Source: Candidatus Iainarchaeum sp.
GTDB taxonomy: Archaea; Iainarchaeota; Iainarchaeia; Iainarchaeales; JAAZKV01
Assembly (NCBI GenBank): GCA_028702895.1
Contig: JAQVNZ010000027.1
Coordinates: 1-11,654, forward strand
Reading direction: 5' to 3'
Length of the DNA: 11,654 bases
Shown one piece after another: positions 1 through 5,273 of this stretch. Made by a program: the position numbers and the translations under genes. The notes below the pieces were generated by a model. That model did no database searches. It was not told where the DNA came from and saw only the letters and a program-made list of their open reading frames with translations. Position 1 is the stretch's first letter. Every line of letters starts with the position of its first letter.

Positions 1-306
1 TTGCATAAATTTGAAAAAACTGATAATGAATTTTATAATCTCTGGGGGCCATCATGTTCAAGCAATCCAAAATTTTTAGAAACAAAAGTAATTACTATTG
101 AAGACATAATTAGAATAAATGGTGAAAGAATTCCAAGTTATGATTCTAGTAAAAAAGATTTTAATGTTGGGATAGTAGTTTTAGTTCCACATGGTTCTGA
201 AATTGATTATGATTTTGTTAATTATGTTAATAAATATAAACAAGCTATTCCTGAGGGTTGGCAAATTGCTACAAATAATAAATCAACTATGACTGTTTGT
301 TCTTAA
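1..306 (+). CDS. C-terminal part of an unrecognised protein (partial at left edge)
   Basis: The reading frame is open from base 1 to a TAA at 304-306, giving about 101 residues. The TTG at bases 1-3 could be a start, but no upstream sequence is visible to show a ribosome site or promoter, so the gene most likely continues to the left. The protein has no membrane segment in the visible part and contains two cysteines, one in a GPSCSS motif near residue 19 and one in the last two residues (TVCS). A stretch reading VGIVVLVPHGSEIDYDF is the most fold-like part. I do not recognise the family. The stop codon is followed at once by a run of T (307-313), a plausible archaeal terminator. Confidence 0.6.
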   Translation: MHKFEKTDNEFYNLWGPSCSSNPKFLETKVITIEDIIRINGERIPSYDSSKKDFNVGIVVLVPHGSEIDYDFVNYVNKYKQAIPEGWQIATNNKSTMTVCS

Positions 307-313
307 TTTTTTT
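307..313 (+). terminator. T-tract after the first gene
   Basis: A run of seven T follows the stop codon of the first gene with no hairpin. Archaeal RNA polymerase can terminate on T-tracts alone, so this is a plausible terminator, though similar tracts are common in this AT-rich DNA. Confidence 0.35.
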
Positions 314-415
314 AATGGAAGAATTAGTTTTAAGTTATATAAACGTTTAATTTTGTTAGAATAATATTAGTTTGTTGTTTTTGGACTTAATCACTTAAGG
401 TAAAAAACAGTTAGT

Positions 416-625
416 TTATTCAGAAAATTCATCAACAATTCTTAATGCTAGGTCTAGGCTTCTTGTTGCACTTGCTGGACTCATTTTGTTTTCTATTTTT
501 TCGTTGTGCTATTCAACATATTTTAATAGTATTTCTTTTCCTTGAGAATCTGTTAGGGAGTTTATTTTATTTACTCTGCTAGAGTATTTCTTTTTGCTTT
601 TATGCACGTCTAATTCTATTATCAT
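416..625 (-). pseudogene. Degraded tyrosine-recombinase (integrase) N-terminal fragment with in-frame TAG
   Basis: On the minus strand an ATG at 623-625 opens a frame of 69 sense-plus-amber codons ending in TAA at 416-418, broken once by TAG at 509-511 (codon 39). The translation begins MIIELDVHKSKKKYSSRVNK and after the TAG continues HNEKIENK, then MSPASATRSLDLALRIVDEF. The pattern of a basic N-terminus, a helix ending ILLKYVE, then a 'SPAS-T-R-L--ALR-V-EF' helix resembles the SAM-like core-binding domain of archaeal XerC/integrase proteins; this is family-level pattern recognition, not a search result. No catalytic domain (R...HxxR...Y) follows. A TATA-like box (TTTAAATA, 648-655) sits about 26 nt before the ATG, so a leaderless promoter survives. 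The fragment starts 69 nt beyond the 3' end of tRNA-Asn, a typical integration target. A CAG-to-TAG change would explain the stop. It could instead be a small unrelated gene. Confidence 0.45.
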
Positions 626-647
626 AGAAAACACGCTTTTGCTCGAC

Positions 648-655
648 TATTTAAA
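648..655 (-). promoter_or_regulatory. TATA box of the integrase-like fragment
   Basis: On the minus strand the sequence reads AACCTTTAAATAGTC, a good archaeal BRE/TATA match. Its centre lies about 26 nt before the ATG at 625, which fits leaderless transcription starting at or next to the start codon. Confidence 0.5.
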
Positions 656-694
656 GGTTCTCATGTCTTTGAAAAGTAATAGTTTAAATATAAC

Positions 695-766
695 GCCTTC
701 GGTAGGACTTGAACCTACGACCTACCGATTAACAGTCGGGTGCTCCACCTACTGAGCTACGAAGGC
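695..766 (-). tRNA. tRNA-Asn (anticodon GTT)
   Basis: The minus strand folds into a full 72-nt cloverleaf. The acceptor stem GCCTTCG pairs perfectly with CGAAGGC. The D-arm is GCTC/GAGC with an 8-nt loop containing GG. The anticodon loop is CTGTTAA with anticodon GTT at 731-733. The variable loop is AGGTC, and the T-arm is GTAGG/CCTAC with loop TTCAAGT. The anticodon stem has four good pairs and one C-U mismatch at its outer end. CCA is not encoded. The anticodon decodes AAC/AAT (asparagine). The tRNA lies downstream of the DUF2207-like gene on the same strand. Its 5' end is partly repeated further upstream (843-858 and, more degenerate, 984-1002), and an integrase-like fragment lies just past its 3' end. 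Confidence 0.95.
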
Positions 767-1037
767 ATTTTTTCTATTTCTGTTTTGTAAACAATTTTTT
801 TGCCGAGTAGTTAATTTTGATGAAACTTTTTTTAAAAGTTTCAGCTACGAAGGCATTTATTATTTACTTTTTGTTATATTTGTTTTTTAAACAAAGTCTT
901 TTGTTTTTGTAGCGAATTGCGTTTTTTGAGGCTTTTTTTAAAAGGCTCTAATCGTTTTTCCCGAGGCTTTTTTTAAAAGGCTCTGCTACAATGAATTTAT
1001 TATTGATTTTTTGCCGGTTTTGTTTTTTAAACAAAAC
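755..1037. repeat. Degenerate tandem repeats made of tRNA-Asn 5' end plus small hairpins
   Basis: Three imperfect units fill the space between the tRNA and the DUF2207-like gene. Each begins with the tRNA 5' end as seen on the plus strand: AGCTACGAAGGCATTT at 755-770 (inside the tRNA) and again exactly at 843-858, with a decayed version starting TGCTAC at 984. Each then carries an 'A' hairpin: TGTTT/AAACA at 781-793, TTTGTTT/AAACAAA at 879-895, GTTTTGTTT/AAACAAAAC at 1017-1037. The first two units end with a 'B' hairpin: GAAACTTTT/AAAAGTTTC at 822-842, and GAGGCTTTT/AAAAGGCTC (one G-G mismatch) at 928-948 and again at 963-983. All six hairpins have 3-nt loops. On the minus strand the A elements read TTTACAAAA or TTTAAAAAAC and could act as TATA boxes for the tRNA and its partial copies. 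This segment holds no other gene that I can see. Confidence 0.75.
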
Positions 1038-1075
1038 ATTTTTTCTACTTACTAAAAAAAGTGGTTTGTAATTGT

Positions 1076-2299
1076 TTATAAAGTTTTGTTTAGGATTGAA
1101 TTTTCCTTGTTTTTACTTTGTTTTCTTTGCTTCTTTAATTTTGCTTTTTTTAGCTTAACACTTTTTTGTTTTTCAAACACATTTTTTATTTCATTTGAAA
1201 AATCATGAATTAGTTGTGATAATTCATTTATTTCAAAATCACTTGTTTGGTTTGAAGTTATAAAACTTGAATGAAATTTTTGATTTTTAAATATCGTATT
1301 CATTGTTTGTTTAACAGAATCTTTTTCGTTAAGTGGTATTGAATAAATAATATTTTTTTCCCATTGAGATATTGCGTGTATTGGAATTTCTTTTGCTCTT
1401 GAATAATCTTTTAAAAAAGTTTTAAAATTATTCCATTTGTTGTGGTGGTTTTCTCCCTTTTCTGTTTTTTTAACTAACTTTGATCCAAATAATATTGTGA
1501 TTAAGGTTGTTGTAAAAATACTATAAAGTAGAAAAAAATAATTGTTTTTGATAATTGAAATAATTAATGCAATTATTAAATTACTTAAAATAAATGGAGT
1601 GAATCCTGTTTTTAAATTATCGAATTTTTGTTCGTTATACTCGTTTTGAATTTTTTTTTGCCAATCTTTTATCCAATTTTTTTTAAAATCTTTATTTTGC
1701 AAAATAAAATATTTTAAATCGGTTATTAATAATATCTTGTTTTTCTTTGCTTTATATTTTCTTAATATTTTTTTATCCCAAAAATTTGTAGGGTTTATAA
1801 TTGCAATTTTTTTTAATAAATCTAGTATTGCTATTTGGCTGGGAAATAAGTTTCTAGGGTCAGTATTTTTTATATGAATAATAAATTCTTCTTTTTCATT
1901 AATAATTTCTTGTTGTATTTGTAAATATCCTTTTTGACACAAATATAATATTTCAGTGCTTATTTCGTTTATAGTTGGAATTTTTTGTAAGTAACTTACC
2001 ATTAAGAGTTTTACTATTGTTGGAGAATATTCAAATGGAATTTCATTTTGGTTGGTTTCACAATTAGTGTTTTTTTTAAATTTTAGTTTTTTCCCAAAAA
2101 TATTCCAACATATAAAAAATAATATTATTTGTAGTGCGAAAATTATTAGTATTGTTTGGGTTTCGTTTTGAAAATTAGGCGTTATTTTAATAGTAATGTT
2201 TGAAGGGAGGTCATTATCTTCTAAATTTAAAATTGTTTCTGAAAAAATATTATTTGTCAATAAAATGAGTAGTAATATAATAAAACAAATTTTTTTCAT
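1076..2299 (-). CDS. DUF2207-like predicted membrane protein
   Basis: The 407-residue protein starts with a signal-like hydrophobic segment (about 5-19, MKKICFIILLLILLTNN), has a membrane helix at about 49-68 and a pair of helices at about 236-273, and ends in a very basic tail (377-400, many Lys). The middle and C-terminal parts match what I know of DUF2207: PFEYSPTIVKLL near 88-99, a winged-helix-like stretch STEILYLCQKGYLQIQ at 114-129, KWNNFKTFLKDYS at 288-300, and WEKNIIYSIPL at 313-323, which corresponds to the family's 'WE-YL-YA-ALG' motif. The large extracytoplasmic N-terminal domain typical of DUF2207 is almost absent here: only about 30 residues lie between signal and first helix. 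The family function is unknown; it is a cell-membrane protein. The start ATG has no Shine-Dalgarno but a TATA box 25 nt upstream. Very high Lys/Ile/Asn content follows the AT bias. Confidence 0.75.
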   Translation of the reverse strand: MKKICFIILLLILLTNNIFSETILNLEDNDLPSNITIKITPNFQNETQTILIIFALQIILFFICWNIFGKKLKFKKNTNCETNQNEIPFEYSPTIVKLLMVSYLQKIPTINEISTEILYLCQKGYLQIQQEIINEKEEFIIHIKNTDPRNLFPSQIAILDLLKKIAIINPTNFWDKKILRKYKAKKNKILLITDLKYFILQNKDFKKNWIKDWQKKIQNEYNEQKFDNLKTGFTPFILSNLIIALIISIIKNNYFFLLYSIFTTTLITILFGSKLVKKTEKGENHHNKWNNFKTFLKDYSRAKEIPIHAISQWEKNIIYSIPLNEKDSVKQTMNTIFKNQKFHSSFITSNQTSDFEINELSQLIHDFSNEIKNVFEKQKSVKLKKAKLKKQRKQSKNKENSILNKTL

Positions 2300-2320
2300 A
2301 AAAGAATTTACTATTTAATC

Positions 2321-2328
2321 TTTATAAA
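2321..2328 (-). promoter_or_regulatory. TATA box of the DUF2207-like gene (leaderless)
   Basis: The minus strand reads CCTAATTTATAAAG. The TTTATAAA core is centred about 25 nt before the ATG at 2299, and there is no ribosome site between them, as expected for an archaeal leaderless transcript. Confidence 0.6.
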
Positions 2329-2401
2329 TTAGGTTATTTTTTATTTAATTTAGTTTAGTTTTATTGTTAGTTTTGTCATTTATAGCCTTTTTTTTAAATA
2401 T

Positions 2402-2412
2402 GCTTAAATACT
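2402..2412 (+). promoter_or_regulatory. Putative TATA box for the PPC/DUF296 gene
   Basis: GCTTAAATACT lies about 73 nt before the chosen ATG. A start site about 25 nt further on would leave a leader of roughly 45-50 nt that includes the GGTG ribosome site, consistent with a leadered transcript. Another TTTAAATA lies just upstream (2394-2401), so the exact box is uncertain. Confidence 0.4.
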
Positions 2413-2468
2413 GTTCTTGTTAATTAATAAATTAGATTCGTTGAACAATCATTTTTGTTCTATGTTTT

Positions 2469-2475
2469 GGGGTGG
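2469..2475 (+). promoter_or_regulatory. Shine-Dalgarno site deciding the start at 2481
   Basis: GGGGTGG precedes ATG 2481; its GGTG core complements the archaeal 16S 3' end and ends 6 nt before the ATG. An in-frame GTG at 2472 falls inside this site, so the ATG is the better start. Confidence 0.65.
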
Positions 2476-2480
2476 TTAAT

Positions 2481-2852
2481 ATGGTGGGTAATTTAATTTT
2501 AAAGATAAATGATAATGTGGATGTTATTAATTCAATAAAACAATTTATTATAGAAAATAATTTAAAATCAGGGTTATTTGTTGGAGCTACGGGTTTTTTA
2601 AAAAATTTTGAATTGTTAGTTAACGAACAAAGATCTGGTTTGCGTAGACAAAAATATGATAATATATTTGATATTGATAATGTTAGTGGTAAATTTCAAA
2701 TTATTAATGGTAAAATTAATATTGATTTAAAATTAAGTGGTTCGTGTACAGGATTTACTTCTATTTCTGGTCAATTAGTATCTGGGTTAGCTGCTAGTAC
2801 TATAGAGTTAGAAATAAAGAATCTTGATTCATCTAAAATGATTATTGCTTGA
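2481..2852 (+). CDS. PPC/DUF296 (PD1-like) domain protein lacking the usual metal histidines
   Basis: This 123-residue protein matches the PPC (DUF296, PF03479) fold over its whole length: GNLILKINDNVDVINSIKQF (strand plus helix, 3-22), NNLKSGLFVGATGFLKNFEL (26-45), then a strand pair VSGKFQIINGKINIDLKLSG (68-87) and a closing SGQLVSGLAASTIELEI (96-112). Free-standing archaeal and bacterial members form trimers and normally carry an HLH motif and a GGHL motif that bind a metal. Here the equivalent positions read D82-L83-K84 and S96-G97-Q98-L99, so all of these histidines are replaced. The biochemical role of free-standing PPC proteins is poorly known; plant AHL proteins use the domain for oligomerisation and nuclear matrix-DNA association. 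The TGA stop (2850-2852) overlaps the first of three 30-bp repeats. The gene converges on PRPP synthetase. Confidence 0.75.
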   Translation: MVGNLILKINDNVDVINSIKQFIIENNLKSGLFVGATGFLKNFELLVNEQRSGLRRQKYDNIFDIDNVSGKFQIINGKINIDLKLSGSCTGFTSISGQLVSGLAASTIELEIKNLDSSKMIIA

Positions 2853-2940
2853 TTAATAATTGTTTATTGAATAATTATTTAGTTAATAATTGTTTATTGA
2901 ATAATTATTTAGTTAATAATTGTTTATTGAATAATTATTT
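2851..2940. repeat. Three tandem copies of a 30-bp hairpin unit
   Basis: Units occupy 2851-2880, 2881-2910 and 2911-2940. Copies 2 and 3 are identical and copy 1 differs only in its first two bases (GA for AG). A decayed start of a fourth copy may follow (GATTGATAGTTATTT at 2941-2955). Within each unit AATAATTGTTT can pair with GAATAATTATT around a 3-nt ATT loop, giving an 11-bp stem with two G-U pairs. The array sits between the convergent PPC and PRPP synthetase genes, where it could end transcription on both strands. Confidence 0.9.
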
Positions 2941-2974
2941 GATTGATAGTTATTTTTTGATTAGGGGTTATTTA

Positions 2975-3922
2975 TTAGAATAATTGGCTAACACTTTCTT
3001 CTTCGTGAATGTTTTTGATTGCGTTTGCTAAATAACCTGAGATGTCAATTACTTCTATTTTATCACTTTTTTGTGTGAATGGTAAACTATTTGTAATAAA
3101 TAATTTGTCTATTTTTGAAGAATTAATTTTTTCTATTGCGTTTTCGCTTAATATTCCGTGTGTTGTAAAAGCAAATATTCTTTTTGCACCTTCTTGTTTT
3201 AACATATCTATTGCGAGGCATAAACTGCCTCCAGTATCTATCATATCGTCAAATATTAAACAATCTTTTCCTAGAACGTTTGCGCCTATAATATTTAATG
3301 CTTGGGCTTCATTGTGTTTTGTTCTTATTTTATTTATTATTGCGAGTTCTGCTTTGAGTGCAATACTCATTTTTGTTGCTTTTTTTGCAGCTCCTGCATC
3401 TGGTGAAACAACTACTATTTGTTCTTTTTTATCACAGATTTGTATTGCTTTTTGTAAGAAAAATGGTTTTGATGGTAAATTATCAAATGGGATGTTGAAG
3501 AATCCTTGGGTTTGATCAGAATGCAAGTCAATTGTTAGTATTCTATTAGCTCCTGCGGTTGTTATTAGATCTGCAATTAATTTTGCGGTTATTGATTCTC
3601 TTGGAGCTGCTTTTCTATCTTGTCTGGAATAAAAATAATTAGGGGTTATTATTGTAATTCTTCTTGCAGAAGCTCGTTTTGCTGCATCAATCATTAATAA
3701 TAATTCTATTAGATTCTCGTTTATTGGTTTTACTGCGGTTTGTAATAAAAAAACATCTGCACCTCTAATGTTTTCTTGAAATTGAATATATGTTTCATCA
3801 TTAGCAAATTTTTTTATTAATACTTCGCCTAATTTTATTTTTAAGTTACTTGCTATTTTTTCGCCTAATTCTTTGTTGCTTGTTCCACAAAAGAGTTTTA
3901 TATTATTATTAACGCAATCCAA
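2975..3922 (-). CDS. prs: Ribose-phosphate pyrophosphokinase (PRPP synthetase)
   Basis: The enzyme makes 5-phosphoribosyl 1-pyrophosphate from ribose 5-phosphate and ATP, feeding nucleotide, His and Trp synthesis in the cytoplasm. The 315 residues equal the usual class I length. Visible motifs are KFANDETYIQFQENIRG (38-54), PNYFYSRQDRKAAPRES (94-110, the ATP-binding YxRQDRK region), DLHSDQTQGFF (132-142), VVSPDAG (171-177), the flexible-loop pair K198 and R200 in NKIRTKHNEA, and the PRPP-binding loop DDMIDTGGS (225-233). The start is TTG at 3920-3922. It is supported by GGTGG on the minus strand (about 3926-3930), with a 5-nt gap from GGTG to the TTG, the same arrangement as ftsZ. The gene diverges from rubrerythrin, with a shared promoter region at about 4000-4020, and converges on the PPC gene. 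Confidence 0.97.
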   Translation of the reverse strand: MDCVNNNIKLFCGTSNKELGEKIASNLKIKLGEVLIKKFANDETYIQFQENIRGADVFLLQTAVKPINENLIELLLMIDAAKRASARRITIITPNYFYSRQDRKAAPRESITAKLIADLITTAGANRILTIDLHSDQTQGFFNIPFDNLPSKPFFLQKAIQICDKKEQIVVVSPDAGAAKKATKMSIALKAELAIINKIRTKHNEAQALNIIGANVLGKDCLIFDDMIDTGGSLCLAIDMLKQEGAKRIFAFTTHGILSENAIEKINSSKIDKLFITNSLPFTQKSDKIEVIDISGYLANAIKNIHEEESVSQLF

Positions 3923-3925
3923 TTG

Positions 3926-3930
3926 GCCAC
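3926..3930 (-). promoter_or_regulatory. Shine-Dalgarno site supporting a TTG start for prs
   Basis: The minus strand reads GATTGGTGGCCAATTGGATTGC. The GGTG lies 5 nt before TTG 3920-3922, so the rare TTG start is supported and no nearby upstream ATG is needed. Confidence 0.6.
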
Positions 3931-3999
3931 CAATCTATTAAGTTAGCAATCTTTTTTTAAGTTTAATTGATTTAATTTGTTTTTTGATTGATTTTTTAT

Positions 4000-4020
4000 T
4001 TTTTTAAAAAGGTTTATTAG
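4000..4020. promoter_or_regulatory. Overlapping divergent promoters of prs and rubrerythrin (putative)
   Basis: On the minus strand the sequence reads AACCTTTTTAAAAAAATAA, a BRE/TATA-like element for prs with a leader of roughly 60 nt. On the plus strand AAAAAGGTTTATTAGATA offers a TATA-like element for rubrerythrin with a leader of about 30 nt. The two overlap by several bases. Both genes have Shine-Dalgarno sites, as expected for leadered transcripts. AT-richness makes chance matches likely. Confidence 0.35.
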
Positions 4021-4071
4021 ATATTTTGTTTTAATATTATTTAATATTTTGTAATAAGGGAGTTGATTTTA

Positions 4072-4656
4072 ATGCAAAAAACATTAGAGAATTTACATAA
4101 AGCGTTTATTGGAGAATCACAGGCAAGGAATAGGTATGATGCTTATTCTAAACAGGCTTCAAAAGATGGTTTTGATCAATTAGCTGCTATTTTTAAGGAA
4201 ACGGCAGAACAAGAAAAAGAACATGCTAGTCAATTAAGGAAAATGATTGGCCAAGTTTATGAAAAGATGGGCAAAAAAATGGAAGCAGTTATTGTTGAGG
4301 CTGAAGGGAATGCTTTGATTGGCACAACTAAAGAGAATTTAGAATTTGCTATTCATGGCGAGAATTATGAACAAACCGTAATGTATCCAGAATTTTCTAA
4401 AATTGCAAGAGAAGAAGGGTTTGTTGAAATCGCATCAAGATTAATGGCGATTGCTATTGCTGAAAGACATCATGAGGAACGATATCAAAAATTATTGGAT
4501 GTTTTGAACGAAAATACTATTTTTTCTAAAGAGAATGTAGTAGAATGGACTTGTAGAGAATGTGGGTATGTGCATAAGGGTAAGAGTCCACCAGAAAGAT
4601 GTCCTGCTTGTTTACATGATAAAGGATATTATCAATTAAAATGTGAGGAATACTAA
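4072..4656 (+). CDS. rbr: Rubrerythrin (diiron peroxidase with C-terminal rubredoxin domain)
   Basis: Rubrerythrins reduce hydrogen peroxide in the cytoplasm of anaerobes. The 194-residue protein has the four-helix ferritin-like domain first, with the expected ligands: E15, E48-x-x-H51 (EKEH), E97 and E100 (GENYEQ), and E131-x-x-H134 (AERHHEE). The C-terminal rubredoxin domain has C161-x-x-C164 (CRECGY) and C177-x-x-C180 (CPAC), which bind one iron. Length and order are those of classical rubrerythrin. I chose ATG 4072 because GGGAGTTGAT (4058-4067) is a Shine-Dalgarno match in front of it; the in-frame TTG at 4063 lies inside that site. The presence of the gene suggests an anaerobic or microaerobic life. 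A strong hairpin follows the stop at 4677-4723. Confidence 0.96.
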   Translation: MQKTLENLHKAFIGESQARNRYDAYSKQASKDGFDQLAAIFKETAEQEKEHASQLRKMIGQVYEKMGKKMEAVIVEAEGNALIGTTKENLEFAIHGENYEQTVMYPEFSKIAREEGFVEIASRLMAIAIAERHHEERYQKLLDVLNENTIFSKENVVEWTCRECGYVHKGKSPPERCPACLHDKGYYQLKCEEY

Positions 4657-4676
4657 TTAGTATTTTTTTCATTAAT

Positions 4677-4723
4677 TATGAGCTAACTAAAGATTATTTA
4701 TTTTAATTTTTAGTTGGCTTATA
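4677..4723 (+). terminator. Long hairpin after rubrerythrin (probable terminator or 3' end structure)
   Basis: TATGAGCTAACTAAA (4677-4691) pairs with TTTAGTTGGCTTATA (4709-4723): 15 pairs including two G-U, with a 17-nt AT-rich loop. A T-run (4663-4669) precedes it and no strong T-tract follows, so it may protect the mRNA 3' end rather than be a simple terminator. Confidence 0.5.
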
Positions 4724-4742
4724 TGTCCAAAAAAACACAATA

Positions 4743-5189
4743 TATACATAACCTAATTTTTGTTTTTGTTAAACTAACTTTAACTTTTAGTAAAAAACTG
4801 TGCTTATACATAATACTTGTTGCTTTGTTTTAAACTGATCAGTTTGTTTGATTCTACTAACATTAATATACATAATTAAATAGGGTTGTTAAAATTTTGT
4901 TATTTTTTTAGAATATTTCTTAAAATCCGTTGTTTTTTAACTAATAATTAGGGTTTTCTATCAAATTAGGTGATTATTTGTTAAAAATACTTTAAAAGTA
5001 ATATTATTAATTTAAAACTGATTTAAAGTAATAATAACATTTATTCTTATTTTTATTTTTTAGAATATTTGATAAAATATTTTTTAAGCTTAAATTGGCT
5101 TTTAAGTTGATTTTATCAATTCTATTAATTTTAATCTGTTTAAATAGCATCAACGTGGCACAATTTAATGTTATTTAACATATACATAA
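4743..5189 (+). repeat. Four TATACATAA motifs and dyads in the 617-bp gene-free region before ftsZ
   Basis: No convincing gene lies in 4657-5273. TATACATAA occurs exactly at 4743-4751, 4805-4813, 4867-4875 and 5181-5189; the first three are spaced exactly 62 bp apart. In the first two intervals a dyad lies at the same offset: GTTAAA...TTTAAC (4768-4784) and the perfect palindrome AAACTGATCAGTTT (4832-4845). The rest of each 62-bp interval is only weakly alike. Further dyads are TACTTT/AAAGTA (4988-5000), a long imperfect one at 4998-5038, ATGTTA/TAACAT (5168-5181) touching the fourth motif, and ACCTT/AAGGT (5195-5211). TATTTTT(T)TAGAATATTT is present twice, at 4901-4918 and 5054-5070. This could be a regulatory region for ftsZ; that is inference. 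Confidence 0.6.
5139..5146 (+). promoter_or_regulatory. Possible TATA box of ftsZ
   Basis: CTGTTTAAATAGC closely resembles the box in front of the integrase-like fragment (TTTAAATAG). It would place the start of transcription near 5165-5170, at the ATGTTA/TAACAT dyad, leaving a leader of about 105 nt. Another TATA-like element (AAATATTA, near 5227-5234) would give a short leader instead, so the true start is uncertain. Confidence 0.35.
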
Positions 5190-5262
5190 TACAAACCTTT
5201 ATTAATAAGGTAACTGATATATCTGTAAATATTATGTTTATTACATATAAAATGGAGAGTTT

Positions 5263-5269
5263 GGGGTGA
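5263..5269 (+). promoter_or_regulatory. Shine-Dalgarno site of ftsZ
   Basis: GGGGTGA precedes ATG 5274, with 5 nt between the GGTG core and the start. The same GGTG-type site and spacing are seen before prs and the PPC gene. Confidence 0.75.
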
Positions 5270-5273
5270 AATA

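Noticed and set aside
509..511. TAG as a pyrrolysine codon in the integrase-like fragment
   Set aside because: No pyrrolysine genes or tRNA are visible, the frame ends soon after anyway, and a nonsense change in a decaying gene is simpler.
843..858. A second tRNA gene starting at the repeated tRNA 5' end
   Set aside because: Only about 12 nt of mature tRNA sequence are repeated; the adjoining bases form an unrelated hairpin and no cloverleaf follows.
2851..2940. CRISPR array
   Set aside because: The 30-bp units abut with no spacers, so it is a simple tandem repeat.
3042..3515. 157-codon plus-strand frame inside prs
   Set aside because: It is antisense to a clear PRPP synthetase with all motifs intact; its composition reflects the complementary codons only.
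4657..5273. Replication origin
   Set aside because: The region is AT-rich with repeats, but I see no archaeal origin-recognition-box sequence and no orc1/cdc6 gene in the window; an origin remains possible but unsupported.
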